DNA of 64,000 nt from Strongylocentrotus purpuratus. Lineage: Eukaryota > Echinodermata > Echinoidea > Camarodonta > Strongylocentrotidae. The DNA lies in NCBI RefSeq assembly GCF_000002235.5, contig NW_022145613.1, positions 10,230,429 to 10,294,428 of the forward strand. Reading direction: 5' to 3'. Below the pieces are notes generated by a model that saw only the letters and a list, made by a program, of their open reading frames with translations, was not told the origin of the DNA and searched no databases. Of the stretch, positions 1 to 12,000 are shown one piece after another. Position numbers and translations under genes: made by a program. Numbering within the stretch: position 1 is the first letter of the stretch; each line of letters starts with the position of its first letter.

Positions 1-240
1 TGTCATTTGCATATTTTCCAACAACAGTAAACCTACCTTCTTGATTATTTTGAATTGATACCAAACTCGTTGTATTTCAATTCTGACTTTGATTTTTAAA
101 GAATATTTTTCGCCATCGGTTTTATTGATATTTTAAGGAACTTCGGCAAGATCGCTTGGTGTTTCTGGGAATCGGGAAGTCATATTTTGTTATGATTTCG
201 TCATAGACTAAACCTTGTTTTCGATATCAACCCTGGGCAG

Positions 241-361
241 CGTTTCTCGAAACCGTCATAACTACAAGTTCACCGACATCCCATTGAAACGCGTGTTAAA
301 CTTAATACACGCAAGTCAATAGGATGTCGTTGGTCTTGTAGTTACGACGGTTTCGAGAAAC
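241..361. mobile_element. Short near-palindromic element (MITE-like)
   Basis: Left arm 241-287 (CGTTTCTCGAAACCGTC...) and right arm 315-361 (...GACGGTTTCGAGAAACG) are reverse complements over about 46 bases with few mismatches around a 27-base loop. No coding content. It resembles a non-autonomous inverted-repeat element. Confidence 0.7.
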
Positions 362-701
362 GGCCCTGGTGACAGGTCAACCAACACCAAATAAGCATAT
401 GGGACGACATAAGTACATACGCGGTATGAAAACTCTGCGGCGATTACATACAAAGTAGGGACTTGATACACTCTTGTCATCATACACATTCAACCATAGT
501 TTTACAATTTTTCATTCTCAATCATACAAATCAAAGAACAAAATTCGTATCATTTACCATTCATTTGCCGAAAAAGGTAAATCCTGCACCTGCTTGCTGC
601 TCCTGCCGAAAATAAATTAGGTATCGCCGAAACGTCCAATAAAAAAGGAAATTATTTCTAAACTAAAAAGTTGGTAATAAATTATATTTATTTGCTGAAG
701 G

Positions 702-2056
702 CAGTGGCGGATCCAGGGAAGGCGCCGAAACGGCCGCGACCCCCCCCCCCCCCCCCTATTGGCGGCACAAAGAAAAGAGGAAGAAAAGAAGAGAAAAAAG
801 AAAGGAGAAGAGAAAAAAGGAGAAGAGAAAAGAAAGAAGAGAAAATAAACAGAGAGAGAGAAAAGAAAAAGAAGAAAGCTCCCCCCCCCCGCCTGATTTC
901 AAACAAGAATAAAATTCGAAAATGGTACAACAATCGTCTTCTTTCTCTAATAATTTATTAAAACGTCAAAGCTTCCGGGCTTCGCGCGGGAGGGGAAAAA
1001 CTGATTTCAAACAAGGATTAAGAGTCGAGAATGATACAACGAACCGTCTTCCTTATCTAATGATTTAATGAAACGTCAGAGCTTCCACGCTTCACGCGGG
1101 AGGGGGAAAAGTGAATTCAGACAAGGATTAAGAGTCGAGAATGGTACAACAAATCGTCATCCATCTTTGATAATTAATGAAAGGTCAAAGCTTCCGCGTT
1201 TCGCGCGGGCGGGGAAAAACTGAATTCAGACAAGGATTAAGAGTCCAGAACGGTACAACGAATCGTCTTCTTTCTCTAATAATTTAATGAAACGTTGAAC
1301 TTCTGCGCTTTGCGCGGGAGGAAAGAAAATGAATTTAGACAAGGATTAAGTGTCGAGAATGGAACAACGAATCATCTTCTTTCTCAATAATTTCATTAAA
1401 CTATGAAAGGTCAAAGCTTCCACGCTTCGCGCGGCAGGGGGGGGGGACTGAATTCAGACAAGGAATAAAAGTCGAGAATGGTACAACGAATCGTCTTCTT
1501 TCTCTAATAATTAATGAACGGTCAAACTTTCCGCGCTTCGCGCGGGAAGGGGGGGGGAACTGATTTCAGACAAGGATTAAGAGTCGAGAACGGTACAATG
1601 ATCCTCTTCTTTCTCTAATAATTTCATGAAACATCAAAGCTTCGCACGTAATGGGGGGGGGGGGGTTGGTTATAAATAACACTTTCACGAAATACATATT
1701 ATGCACAAATTTTAGCTCACTCGCTTCGCTCAATAGCCGAATTGTGAAACCAGAAAATTACTTTTTCGGGCAAGAGGCTTCAGCACCCCCCCCCCCCCCC
1801 CCCCCCCGACCCCCGAACCCCCGATGAAATATCAAAAAATCGTATCACCTAAAAACGGAGAATGTTGGTATCGGACAAGAGACGTGACGTGAGCCTTCCC
1901 CCTTTCCAAAAGTGTGCCTGCTTGTGCTTCTAATATGACCTTGTCATTATTGGTATGTTGAGTTGAAAAAATTGTCTGCGCAATGTTCAAATTTCCGCCC
2001 CCACCCCCCCCCCCCCCCCCCCCCCCCCTATTTGAAAATCCCGGATCCGCGCCTGG
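702..2056. mobile_element. Composite poly-C element bounded by GGATCC-type termini
   Basis: The left end CAGTGGCGGATCCAGGG and right end CCCGGATCCGCGCCTGG are inversely related, like the termini of other GGATCC elements in this window (29230-29454). Inside are poly-C runs, a purine-rich AGAAAAG stretch and a 110-bp satellite. Short open frames here are low-complexity artefacts. Confidence 0.45.
890..1660. repeat. Tandem satellite, about 110 bp, about seven copies
   Basis: A unit with TGATTTCAAACAAGGATTAAG, GAATGGTACAACGAATCGTC, AAAGCTTCC and CTTCGCGCGGGAGGGG repeats with 5-15 percent divergence from about 890 to 1660. Units begin near 890, 1000, 1110, 1220, 1330, 1445 and 1557. Noncoding. 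Confidence 0.85.
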
Positions 2057-2494
2057 AAGTTACAAATATATTCCAAATGAATACATTTCTAAAAGATTTA
2101 GGGAATACATTGTAAGTCAATGGTAATGCATAGTTAACACCTTCATAGATAATGTCGCCAAAATCGTATAATGCCTGGCCAACTTGTTGTATGCTTCTAT
2201 ATTCACACGGGTTGTAAAGGTTCACTCGAAATTTCATATTTTTCTTGCCGATTTAATTTGTCAAATATGGGCGATATTCACCTGTCTCCTGATACAGGTC
2301 GGTACTCGGAGCCAAAAGTATGGATATAACTGTTTTAACTTAAATGAGCGATGTACCCCCCCCCCCCCATCAATTCCGCTACATATCACAGTTGCATTTG
2401 TTTGCACTTTTTATCAAAAATCTTAACCTCTTCTCTTTAACATCAGCGTTAAAACATCATTCAGAAGAAAAAAATAAGTGACTCTCTAATATCA

Positions 2495-2528
2495 GGGACG
2501 ACCTCTTTTTTCCGAGAAGAGACGTCCC
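2495..2528. other. Small stem-loop
   Basis: GGGACG pairs with CGTCCC and, after one mismatch, CTCTT pairs with AAGAG around a short loop. Nothing else is seen in 2057-3093 except AT-rich unique-looking sequence and one poly-C run near 2356. Confidence 0.4.
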
Positions 2529-3093
2529 TTGACTTACTGATCCCTTAATTTCTTAGTAAAGATCCGAATTATGTATTGCGGCACACCAGTTGTAAAACGC
2601 AGCTTTAACCTAAAGCTTTCATTTTCCATATATTTTTGTGTTTGTTTTTAATTTCAGAACCTACTTCAGAAAACCGAAATGTTGAAAGAAACTCATTATT
2701 ATTTAGTATGCCTATCAATGATTTTTACATTTTTATCAAAATTCCTATAGGTCTATTATTTTTATTTCAAATGGTTTCCAATCCTCAATTAAATGACATA
2801 TTTAAGGCCTGTTGTAAGGAGCAGTATTACCTAAACAACATTCAAAATTGTTTCATCCTTCACCACCAATCAACAAAAAACACTTCATCGCAGATAAGCT
2901 GAAAAACTTGGTTCTCATGCTTTATGCATTAAATACATGTCATATTTAGGCTATTCATGTGCTATGTCACTTTGGTGATAATCCTGGACAACGTTTTCGA
3001 GGATCCATAATCATGATGAAGTTGAAATTTCATGTTTAGCACATTCAAGATTTAAAACACAAACAATTTACAAAAAGTTGTAGGCCTGCTCTT

Positions 3094-3291
3094 ATATAAA
3101 GACCGTCAATACTACTGGGCCAGAAGGGATTAGACCACACAGCGAGGTCACTGACAGGTGGCTATCTCATTAAACTCAGCTCTCAACTAACATAAGAAAA
3201 AGAGGATCATGGGGGACCAACAGGCACCGATTGGGGAAGTTTTCTATATAGAGGGAGCAAGTAGCTACAAGTAGGACAGTGGGGCTATAAC
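3094..3291 (+). repeat. Interspersed repeat family X, copy 1
   Basis: About 195 bases from ATAAAGACCGTCAATACTAC to GTAGGACAGTGGGGCTATAA, shared at high identity with copies at 12586-12793 and 30455-30650. The ends are weakly inverse (AAAGxCC...GGCTTTA in the most complete copy), suggesting a MITE. Confidence 0.8.
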
Positions 3292-3799
3292 AAAAATATT
3301 TCGACAAGCATTGTATTGATTAGTTCCACCGAAAATATCAGATTTTATTCGTAAAAAATGTAGTATATTTTGATTGTCTTTTGTAGTATTGCTTTTGCAA
3401 TATTTTTTTCTTAATTTTTTAATACAAAATTAAAGCATATTCATAACATAGGAAAATATATATCACAACAGTTACAAAATATACATGACAACAATTGCAG
3501 AAAATAAACGATAAATGTGGGAAAAAAACATAAAGTAACACATATAAGAATTATTTTTAAAACACAGTTAAACCAAATCAGGAAGAGAATTAAGGTGTAT
3601 AATAAAATGAATCCCGTACCTCAACCCCAACATATTCAAGGACATATATACAAGGAAATTTCACACACAATTACACTGAGGAGAAGAGTAGAGTACACAA
3701 ATGATGTAAAATATAAGTCAAGTCATATCAAATCAAATCGAAATAAGTATGCCTGTATACAAAACAGAATTTAAACTGTTTTTTTTAATGTAAAATGTG

Positions 3800-3826
3800 G
3801 ATAAATAAACTTCAAACTTCAAAAGT
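3800..3826 (+). repeat. Possible LINE 3' end remnant
   Basis: ATAAATAAACTTCAAACTTCAAA looks like the short-repeat tail seen at 3' ends of some LINEs (known pattern). The preceding 3500-3800 is A-rich with no conserved coding. The rest of 3292-4371 shows nothing recognisable. Confidence 0.3.
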
Positions 3827-4371
3827 GTTTGTGTGTGAGTTTCTTTCACAAATGGCAGAAAATGGGGGTATTTGGGATAATGTTTTGTATGAAATATCAA
3901 CTTTTACAAATAGAGTCAACAAACTTTTTGTCTGCTCCTGAAACATGAGCATTTCAGAGCGTAAAGGCGTAATAGTTATATTGTTATATTATAATATATT
4001 GGTAATATTTCATACAATTTAAAGTTCAAATGAGCATTCATTCTTGAACATGCATGACTGGTCTACTGGTAGTTGCTTCTATGCACTATGAGCCTGAAGA
4101 ACGTCTCATTTCTTTACAAAATTAATTCTTTCAAACGTGTGTTGCCTTCTCTTTTTTCGACGAACAGAGTTGGGTCTGATGATACTCCTGCACAGGAGAA
4201 AAAAAGATCAATAATTCAAATTTATTTTAAAGTGAAACCAAGAGACTATTCAGCGATTATAGCATTATTCACGGATCCACATAGATTTCTGGTGCCTGGT
4301 CCCCGCCCAAACGAAAAGATTACCTACAAAAAAATAGAAAGCCTACTTCTAAATTTAAATAGATCCTGTAC

Positions 4372-4974
4372 TGAGGTGTTGTGGTCTTACTAGTGGATTA
4401 GTTACCCGACTGCAGATTACAAGGTACGGGGTCAACTCCCAGCAAGACGCCAACGTCTTTTGGTAAGACGTTAATCTACATTTGCCACTCTCTACCCAGA
4501 TGTTAATGTGTACCCGGCAGGCGCGTACACAGATGGGGGGGGGGGGGGGGAGGGTGTTTGGCCCTTTGGTATTTTTTTTATGTGTAATCCCCCCCCCCCC
4601 CACCCCCCACCCATAACCCCCCTAATCCTCCTCCCCCTTTGGATTTTCTTCTTTTTTTGGTTAAATTTATTTATAAAAAAAAGATTAAAAAATATAAAAA
4701 AATATTCCCATGGCTGACCTAAAAAGCTGACCTTACCCCCCCCCCCCCCCCCAACGGAGCAAAATGTCAATTTTTCAAATTTCGAGACCAAAAAAAAAAA
4801 AAAAAGTGACCTCTTACCCCCCCCCCCCCCTCCCCCCCCCCCCCTGCTTATTCAGCAGTCGGCTGAGTCGTTGCGATTTTTTTGGGACCCCCCCCCCCCC
4901 CAAAAAAGTGACCTCTTATCCCCCCCCCCCCCCGCTTATTCAGCGGTCGGCTGAGTCGTTGCGATTTTTTTGGG

Positions 4975-5005
<31 letters not shown>

Positions 5006-5375
5006 AAAAAAAAAAAAAAAATGGGCTCTTATCCCCCCCCCCCCCCCCGCTTATTCGCGAATTATTTGCGAAATTTTCGGCCCGATTTATAAATGTTAAC
5101 CCCCCCCCCCCCCCCTTTGAAAAAATCCTGCGTACGCGCCTGGTACCCAGTATAGAGGTGGCGAAAGTTAATGTAATTTACTCATCATTGTGGGCGTCTG
5201 TAAAATGACGCCTGACTGGAATGCTCCCCAGGGAGTGGAGAATGTGCATACATTGTGTGCGGGCAAGCCTGCATGCGATGACCGGGGTAATGATATATTT
5301 GTAAAGCGCTTAGAGACCTCGTGCATGTATCAAGCGCTACATTATAAAAGCGGAATATTATTATTATTATTACTA
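4372..5375 (+). mobile_element. tRNA-derived SINE, split by an inserted inverted-repeat element
   Basis: The head has a decayed tRNA-like promoter (GACTGCAGATTACAAGGTAC, GGGGTCAACTCCC as box B). A body follows with GGTAAGACGTTAATCTACAT and CCACTCTCTACCCAG. The 3' part has TTGTAAAGCGCTTAGAGACC, CAAGCGCTACATTATAAAAG and an ATT-repeat tail. The body is interrupted at 4518-5142. The style matches known deuterostome SINEs (recalled, not searched). Confidence 0.75.
4518..5142. mobile_element. GCGCGTAC poly-C inverted-repeat element inside the SINE
   Basis: Terminal inverted repeats CAGGCGCGTACACAG and CTGCGTACGCGCCTG flank poly-C blocks and a motif with AAATGTCAATTTTTCAAATT and GGCTGAGTCGTTGCGATTTT. 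The latter is repeated about three times. GTACCC stands on both sides and may be the target duplication. Confidence 0.8.
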
Positions 5376-5848
5376 AAATACCTCAAGCTTTTATTTCGCT
5401 TGGTCGCTATGCTCCCTCGCAGGACATAATATTTAATCACTCAGTTACAATCTGTGCTCGCAGGGGAAAAAAGTAATGGCTGGGCCTAGGTTGCTGTCGA
5501 GTTCTCGGTAAGTCCTGCATTTCTGTCAGCAAATTTGTCAACAAATAAACATTTTCTTTCGGGTACTCTATTTTTTATGGAGGGGGCTCATTAAGGAAAT
5601 ATGTATTTTTGTAACCGAATAAAATTGTGTTTTTTTTAACGCTCGCTCCTAAAATTTAGAAAATTGAAAGATGATCTTCAGGGAGATGATAGCAGCACCC
5701 CCGCCGCCCGATCTTCCTGGTGAAAAATGTATCCCTATACACCTATTGTTTCGTCCAAGGATATGTCAACTGATCGAAGAGCAGGAACAAGTAAAATTTT
5801 CAAAAAATAAAATAAAAAATCCGCCTTCTTACCCCAGATTTGTCCCGT
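5376..5848. other. 3' flank of OATP-A
   Basis: It holds no gene. On the minus strand AATAAA at 5395-5390 is the nearest polyadenylation-like hexamer I found, about 450 bases past the stop and inside the SINE border, so the assignment is weak. Confidence 0.35.
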
Positions 5849-6042
5849 TTAAACGCTGAGAAAGGAAAGGAAATAGGAGAGAGAGGAGCCGAACTTGAGT
5901 AGGAGAAGGAGACCGAAGACGACATTACGAAGACGATCGGTGTCGTAGATGAGACAGTTACCGGTCTTCCCGCATGATGATTGGAACATGAGACACGCCG
6001 TCTGAATGGCTGCACCGAAATAGACCGGGGCTGGTACGAATC
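5849..6042 (-). CDS. OATP-A coding exon 9 (C-terminal)
   Basis: It follows TAATCAG in phase 1 and reads FVPAPVYFGAAIQTACLMF, then CGKTGNCLIYD and a final hydrophobic helix to FLSV and a TAA stop. The P-x-P-x-x-FG and C-x-x-x-x-C-L-x-YD pattern is the conserved OATP C-terminal exon. There is almost no cytoplasmic tail. Confidence 0.87.
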
Positions 6043-9000
6043 CTGATTAGGAACAGAATAGGATAGAACCAGAATACAGTAATGATGATGATGATAATAA
6101 TGATAATACAAATAATAATGATGACGATAGTAATGATAATAATAATAACGATAATAATAAGGATAATAATACTCTTAAATAAATCCAAAAAAACCAAAAA
6201 AAGGGGTAGTTTTTTCTTTTCACTGCTGATTGTGAAGAAAGAACTCATTTTTAAGTCCTGCGATGGGTAAATGCAAGGTATTATGTACCCACACGTTACC
6301 GACCACATATAAATCTAAGATTTTCTGATAACCAAATCAAATTTATCATCCAATAGAGTGTGGATCACACTAAAATAATATATCAAGTAATATTACATTT
6401 GTAATAGCAATAATTGTTCATTCTCCATTCAATACTAGTATTCGCCATAAGGTATATTTGGGCCTGAAGTGCAGTTCTAACGTTTTGAATTAGACACAAA
6501 TCAAATGATGAATACAAATCAACGGACTTTATATGTTATCGTTGAAGAAGAAAAAAAAATCACAGCGAAAATTGGAATTCTTCTTACCCAATACGCGTAT
6601 TAAAAAACTGCCAAGTCCCATGCTTATAGCCCGGTCCTCGAGATCCACGCATCTGAAACACATTTTTTTTTTTTATTCAAAAAGAAGTTATTTAATAAGA
6701 GGAATATATTCATACGCAGGTGAAACGATCAAGACACGCCCCGGGTGGGACGAACAGGGTAGGAGACAGTGAGAGGGGGAGGGGTGGAAATAGATAAAGA
6801 AAGAGAAACACAGAGAGAGAGGGAGAGAGAGAGAGAGAGAGAGAAGGACATATGGTACTTATTAGAAAGGAAAAGGGACATGTGTCACAATAAAGAGGCA
6901 CTTATCAGAGGTGAAAAGTGGCATTTAAGAGAAAGAGAAGAGGGTTTCTATTACGAAGACAAAGTTGCACTTATTAAAAAGGAAAAGTGTCACGAGTCAC
7001 AGTAAAAAAAAAAGGGCAACAAAATATCAGAGGTGATGGGAAATATTCCTGCACCTGAAAACAGGTACTCCTCAGAGATGAAATAGAGGAAAAGGACAGT
7101 AATTAGAAAAGAAAAGAGGCACTTGTCCTATGTAAAGAGGGGCACTTGGGGGTACCTAAAAAAAAGTGCCCCCCCCCCCAACTGGGAGTGCCGCCTCTGG
7201 CCTAAATGGCAAAAGTAAAAGAAAAAATCCCGAAAAATCATGTCAATCAGCAACATATGTAAATCACTGGTATCGAATTGGAAATAACCACGTTTGAATT
7301 TTATATTGGGGGTCAACCCCCCCCCCCCCCCATCAGTACGTCAGTGCGAGCATGGGAACATACATAGGTCTAAAACATAACGTGTGTCAGGTATCACATT
7401 CTCTATGTTGTCAATTACGGAAACGAAATCTAGAAACAACGAGCTTCGTATAAAAGAGAAAAATGTGTATTCTCACCTCAACTTTAGCATAAAGCTGGGA
7501 TTTTTGACCATCGAACCGATCAGAGCCGTGATGGCAAAGACGACGACATAAGCGACTAGTCTTGCAAAACAGTCACGTGGACAGGCCTCTTGAACAGTGG
7601 AGAAGTGATCGAAATTATCGGAGCTGTTATCACTGGGTGTGGCATTCGATCCCATACAAGTACACTCCGAGTAGAAATACTGTGAAGGCACAAAATGTCA
7701 TTTTAAATCTTTAAAGTTAGAAATCAAAGTCATTCCCCCCACAAAAAAAATACAACAAAACAAAAAATAATAATAATAACAGTAGGGATTCCCAAAACAC
7801 CCTTAATGCTAAGTCATTTGAGGCCACTCGGGATTTAAATTCCGGGACTGGATTTTTACTTGGCTGCACAAAGTGTTAAACACCAATAGGCAAACACTGC
7901 AGATGAGCACCTAATAAACTGAATTTTCTTAGCACTACATCCTCACGTATGGATCGAGTGCTGAGTAACGTCATAGAAGCAGAAGATTAAGTACCTGCAT
8001 AAATGGTAATTTATCATCAATAATCACCCAATTGTGTGGCATATAACACAATTGTTAATAGATAATAATAATGTATATAGATTGAACTCCGTAACAAAAT
8101 AGTAACGTGCTAAAAGCAAAGTGCTAATCAAAATGTCGGAATGTCACAAATCGAAAACTAGTTAAAAGCACTTTTTGAATTATTAACATACTTAAGAAAA
8201 ATATGCTGAAAATCTTTTAGCGATCGCTTAAAAACGACGTCAGTAAATCCGAAACATGGTCGAAATTCAATCAATCGTCTCACCGATGTAGAAGTTTCGG
8301 ACGTCCCGTCGAACGTGGTTCCTGCTTCGTAAGACGAACATCCAGCATGACAAGGAGTGATGTACGTCAGGTTATCCGATCCACATACAGGTGTGTATAC
8401 ACCAGACGGGCACGGGCAGTCAGAAAGACAGGTCGGGGTTAGATTGATTCTAAAAAGAATGATGGGGGGTAAATGCATGGTGGTAAAACGTCTACATTCC
8501 AAACTATAGATAGAGGTAGGACTGAGACAAGAGCTATAAATCTGTGTCTGAAAACAGTCTTTCGCAAAATCATGAAAATAGTCAAGAGAATATTACTTTA
8601 TTATTTGGGTGGTATTAGGGCTAAACATTGGTTTAAATGAAGAAGTGCAAGATAATTTCGCGTCATACCAAAAGACGGGAGTTGCTGCTACCTTGTTTGG
8701 CGTTCAACAATAAGGGATAGAGCAACGTCGTTCCCAAATGAGTTGGTTTGTCCCAATTAACTTTTGACCGATTGGAAATTGTGGGATTTCACTGCCAGAT
8801 TCGAATCCAAGATGAAAAAAATCTATATAAATGCCATACTTTTCAAAATAGACGTGTCTCTATTTCATGTATCCTAAAAGACGGGAGTTGTTGCTACCTT
8901 GTTTGGCGTTCAACAATAAGGGATAGAGCAACGTCGATCTGGCGCTGCTCAGTGGCTGCCGGGCTCACGATCAATTATTGGGCAAAAAGAATTTCCATTT

Positions 9001-12000
9001 TCGGTTTAACTTAATAAAAGTTGGAATGGACTTTAAAAGATTATTATTATTTATTATTATTATTATTGAGGCTAGTCCACATTCTGTCCGTTTTTATATA
9101 TTTGTATTCTTCAATCACACGCATCCCATAGCGTGATGTCTCCTCTTATCGCGCGATCCCCCTAAACAACCGAATGAGAGGCAAGGACTATACTGTCACC
9201 GATTCAGCGTTGGATGTATTCTATTTTCGGAAACAGTCTAGGGCTTTAGGCTGTGGACTACATCGGGGAGGACACTTTTTTTTTTTTTTTTTGGGGGGGG
9301 GGGGGGGGGGGTGGTCTCGAAATTTGAAAATTTGACATTTTGCTCCGGGGGGGGGGGGTAAGGTCAGCTTTTTTTAGGTCAACCATGGGAATATTTTTTT
9401 TTTTTTTTTTTTTTAAATAAAAAATAAAATAAAATTTAAAAAAAAATCCAAAAGGGGGGGGGGACAGAAAAGGGGGGAGGGGGGTTAGAGAAATTTAGGG
9501 GGTTTACACACAAAAAATTACCAAAGGGGGGGTTCAACCCCACACCCCCCCCCCCCCCCCCCCCCCCCTGTGTACGCGCCTGCATAGAGCTGTATATAAA
9601 TTAAATAAAATTACCAAAGGGGGGGGGGGTTTAAACCCCCCCCCCCCCCCTGTGTACGCGCCTGCATAGAGCTGTATATAACAACTCTATGCTTTACCCT
9701 CATCTGAACAGGCGTTGATGAGCATTACCATAGAAGTCGAAGTAGAAGAAGTTAGCACTTCGGTACTCTAGTATATCACTTACTCGCTCTCTCCTGGGTA
9801 CGGAACGGTAATACCAGCTATACTCGGGTTGCCGCACCCGACAAAGAAATTGAGAGCGGTCAGCACGAAGGTGATACCGCAGATGCTCATTGCCATGGCA
9901 CCCATACCCTTCATGGTCAGTTTCATCTTCTTGACCAGAAGACCTCCGAACAGGTTGCCGAAGAATCCTGCAGGTGCCAACGTACAACCTAGAAAGAAAA
10001 TGAAGGGGAGTGTAAGTTAAGGTAATGTAAGCTTTTGGAGGAGTAGGGGTACGGTGTAGTTACATAACAATAAATACGTATTTATTGCACAATGAAAGTA
10101 ATGGCTATTGATAATAATATACATCAATTTGTCCCTACCATGCAAAATATAGCCGTGTAGGGGTAGAGGCACATGCATGCCCTCGTTAATTAATACTACA
10201 GATCTGGTACCATGTACGAAATATGTTGAAAAATTGAAATAAATGTTATGAAAGCTTCGAGTACACAGATGATGCAATTTTTCCATTCAATCGAAGAAGG
10301 GGGAGGGGTGATGAAAACAAATTAAAAGGTGAGAAAAGATAACACAATCTATACCTTTGTATTGTATTTACCGCGATACACTCATCACACAGTAGCAAAT
10401 AATGGAAGAACATCATATGCCCAGAATTGAAGAACGAAAATGAAGGGGGAAAAGAGAGGGGGCTCCACCGGCAATACATCCTACCCCGCCCCCTTTAATA
10501 CAAAAAAAAACTTAATTGAAATACTCTCACTACACAACGACGAACCGCCTCTTACGTATTTGAATTTTCGGAATTGCCTGCCCCCCCCCCCCCCCCCCCC
10601 CCCCCCCATGCCCGCCTCCGCAGGTACGTAGCCAGAGTTTGATGTTTGGGGGCACATACATGTAATCGATCGAGGTAAAAAAAAAAGGGGGTCTAAAAAG
10701 TTCAACCGACCTTGAAATTTTTTTTTTTTGGGGGGGGGGGTACGTGCCCCCCGTGCCCCCTCCCCCCCCCCCCCCTTGGCTACGTGCCTGCGCTCCGACC
10801 ACCTTTCTGGAGTCCCTGGATCCGCCCCTTCCCTAGACTATAGTTTTCCACCTACCGAGTATAATCGACGTGACGGCAGGTGTGACGTCATACTGAGTTT
10901 GGATGTAACGGCCCACGAAGGAGAAGAATCCCGACATTGAGGCGAGTTCGGCGCACACGGCGAGAAGGCACGTGACATATGTGAGGTTTGTCAACAAACG
11001 ACTTATGGCCTTGATGTAACCTGTGAAGAAAAAAATAAAATAATAAACTAACGCGGTCGGAAAGAAATTTGATAAAATCAGTATAAATATGGCAATTTCA
11101 ATGGCTTTATTCATCCATGAAATGTTCGAATGCCGTATTGTGTAATCCGAACATAATTTCTGTGGGAAATACAATGGGGTATTGAGATTTCTCGAAAGTC
11201 TAAGTGATTATGATAACAGGACATTAAAGGGAATTATAAACTAGCAAGGATATCAATGGAGAAGAAACTTTCTTGATTTATACATGTACATTGAATTTTG
11301 CACCGATCACCAAGATTTAAACAAAACTGTGTGGCCATGCCTTAAACCATAATGCATGGCCCTACAGAGGAATTTTTCCTGTTCGGACCGGGGAAAAATG
11401 CAATGAATTATTGATAATTTATTGCATTTTCTCAGATTTTTGTATTTGTGGGGCGTCCCCGTACCCTAGCCCCTGCTGCGTACAGTCATGATTCAGTGGC
11501 TAGGCAACGGCCTCGTTACTGTGAGGCCCCAGGATAAAAACCGTGTCGATCAGCTATTTTAGTGCCCTTTTGTGATGCATTGATCCTCATTACTGTCAGT
11601 TATGACTTAAGGACGTAGGTCCCCTAGTTGATTAATATAGTAACAAACACATGCTTTAGCAGTCACGCAAAACAAACACTCGCAAACTATTATTCAATAA
11701 AATGTGATAATGTATACTATTATTTAGATCTATTAGGAGTAAATCATTGTCAAAATCATTTCATAAATTAGGGTAAAAATAATTATTCCACCTTTATGAC
11801 CAACTTCGTATGTTGACTTAGAACGTTGAGGAGGGGGGAGGGGGGCATTTTCGAGCGTGTGTCGTGAACGCCGAGCAGAGGTGGATAGTGGTCTTATACA
11901 AGAAGCCTTTATCCTTATCATCATCATCAAAACAGAAGAGCATTCAATTTTAATGTCTAAAAATGATCATCGCTGGCACATGCATGCTATGATTTCAAAC

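Noticed and set aside
4073-4393. 106-residue frame as a gene
   Set aside because: No recognisable motif and it runs into a SINE head at its 3' end.
4492-5099. Several 80-110-residue frames rich in Pro or Gly
   Set aside because: They span poly-C/poly-G runs of an inverted-repeat element.
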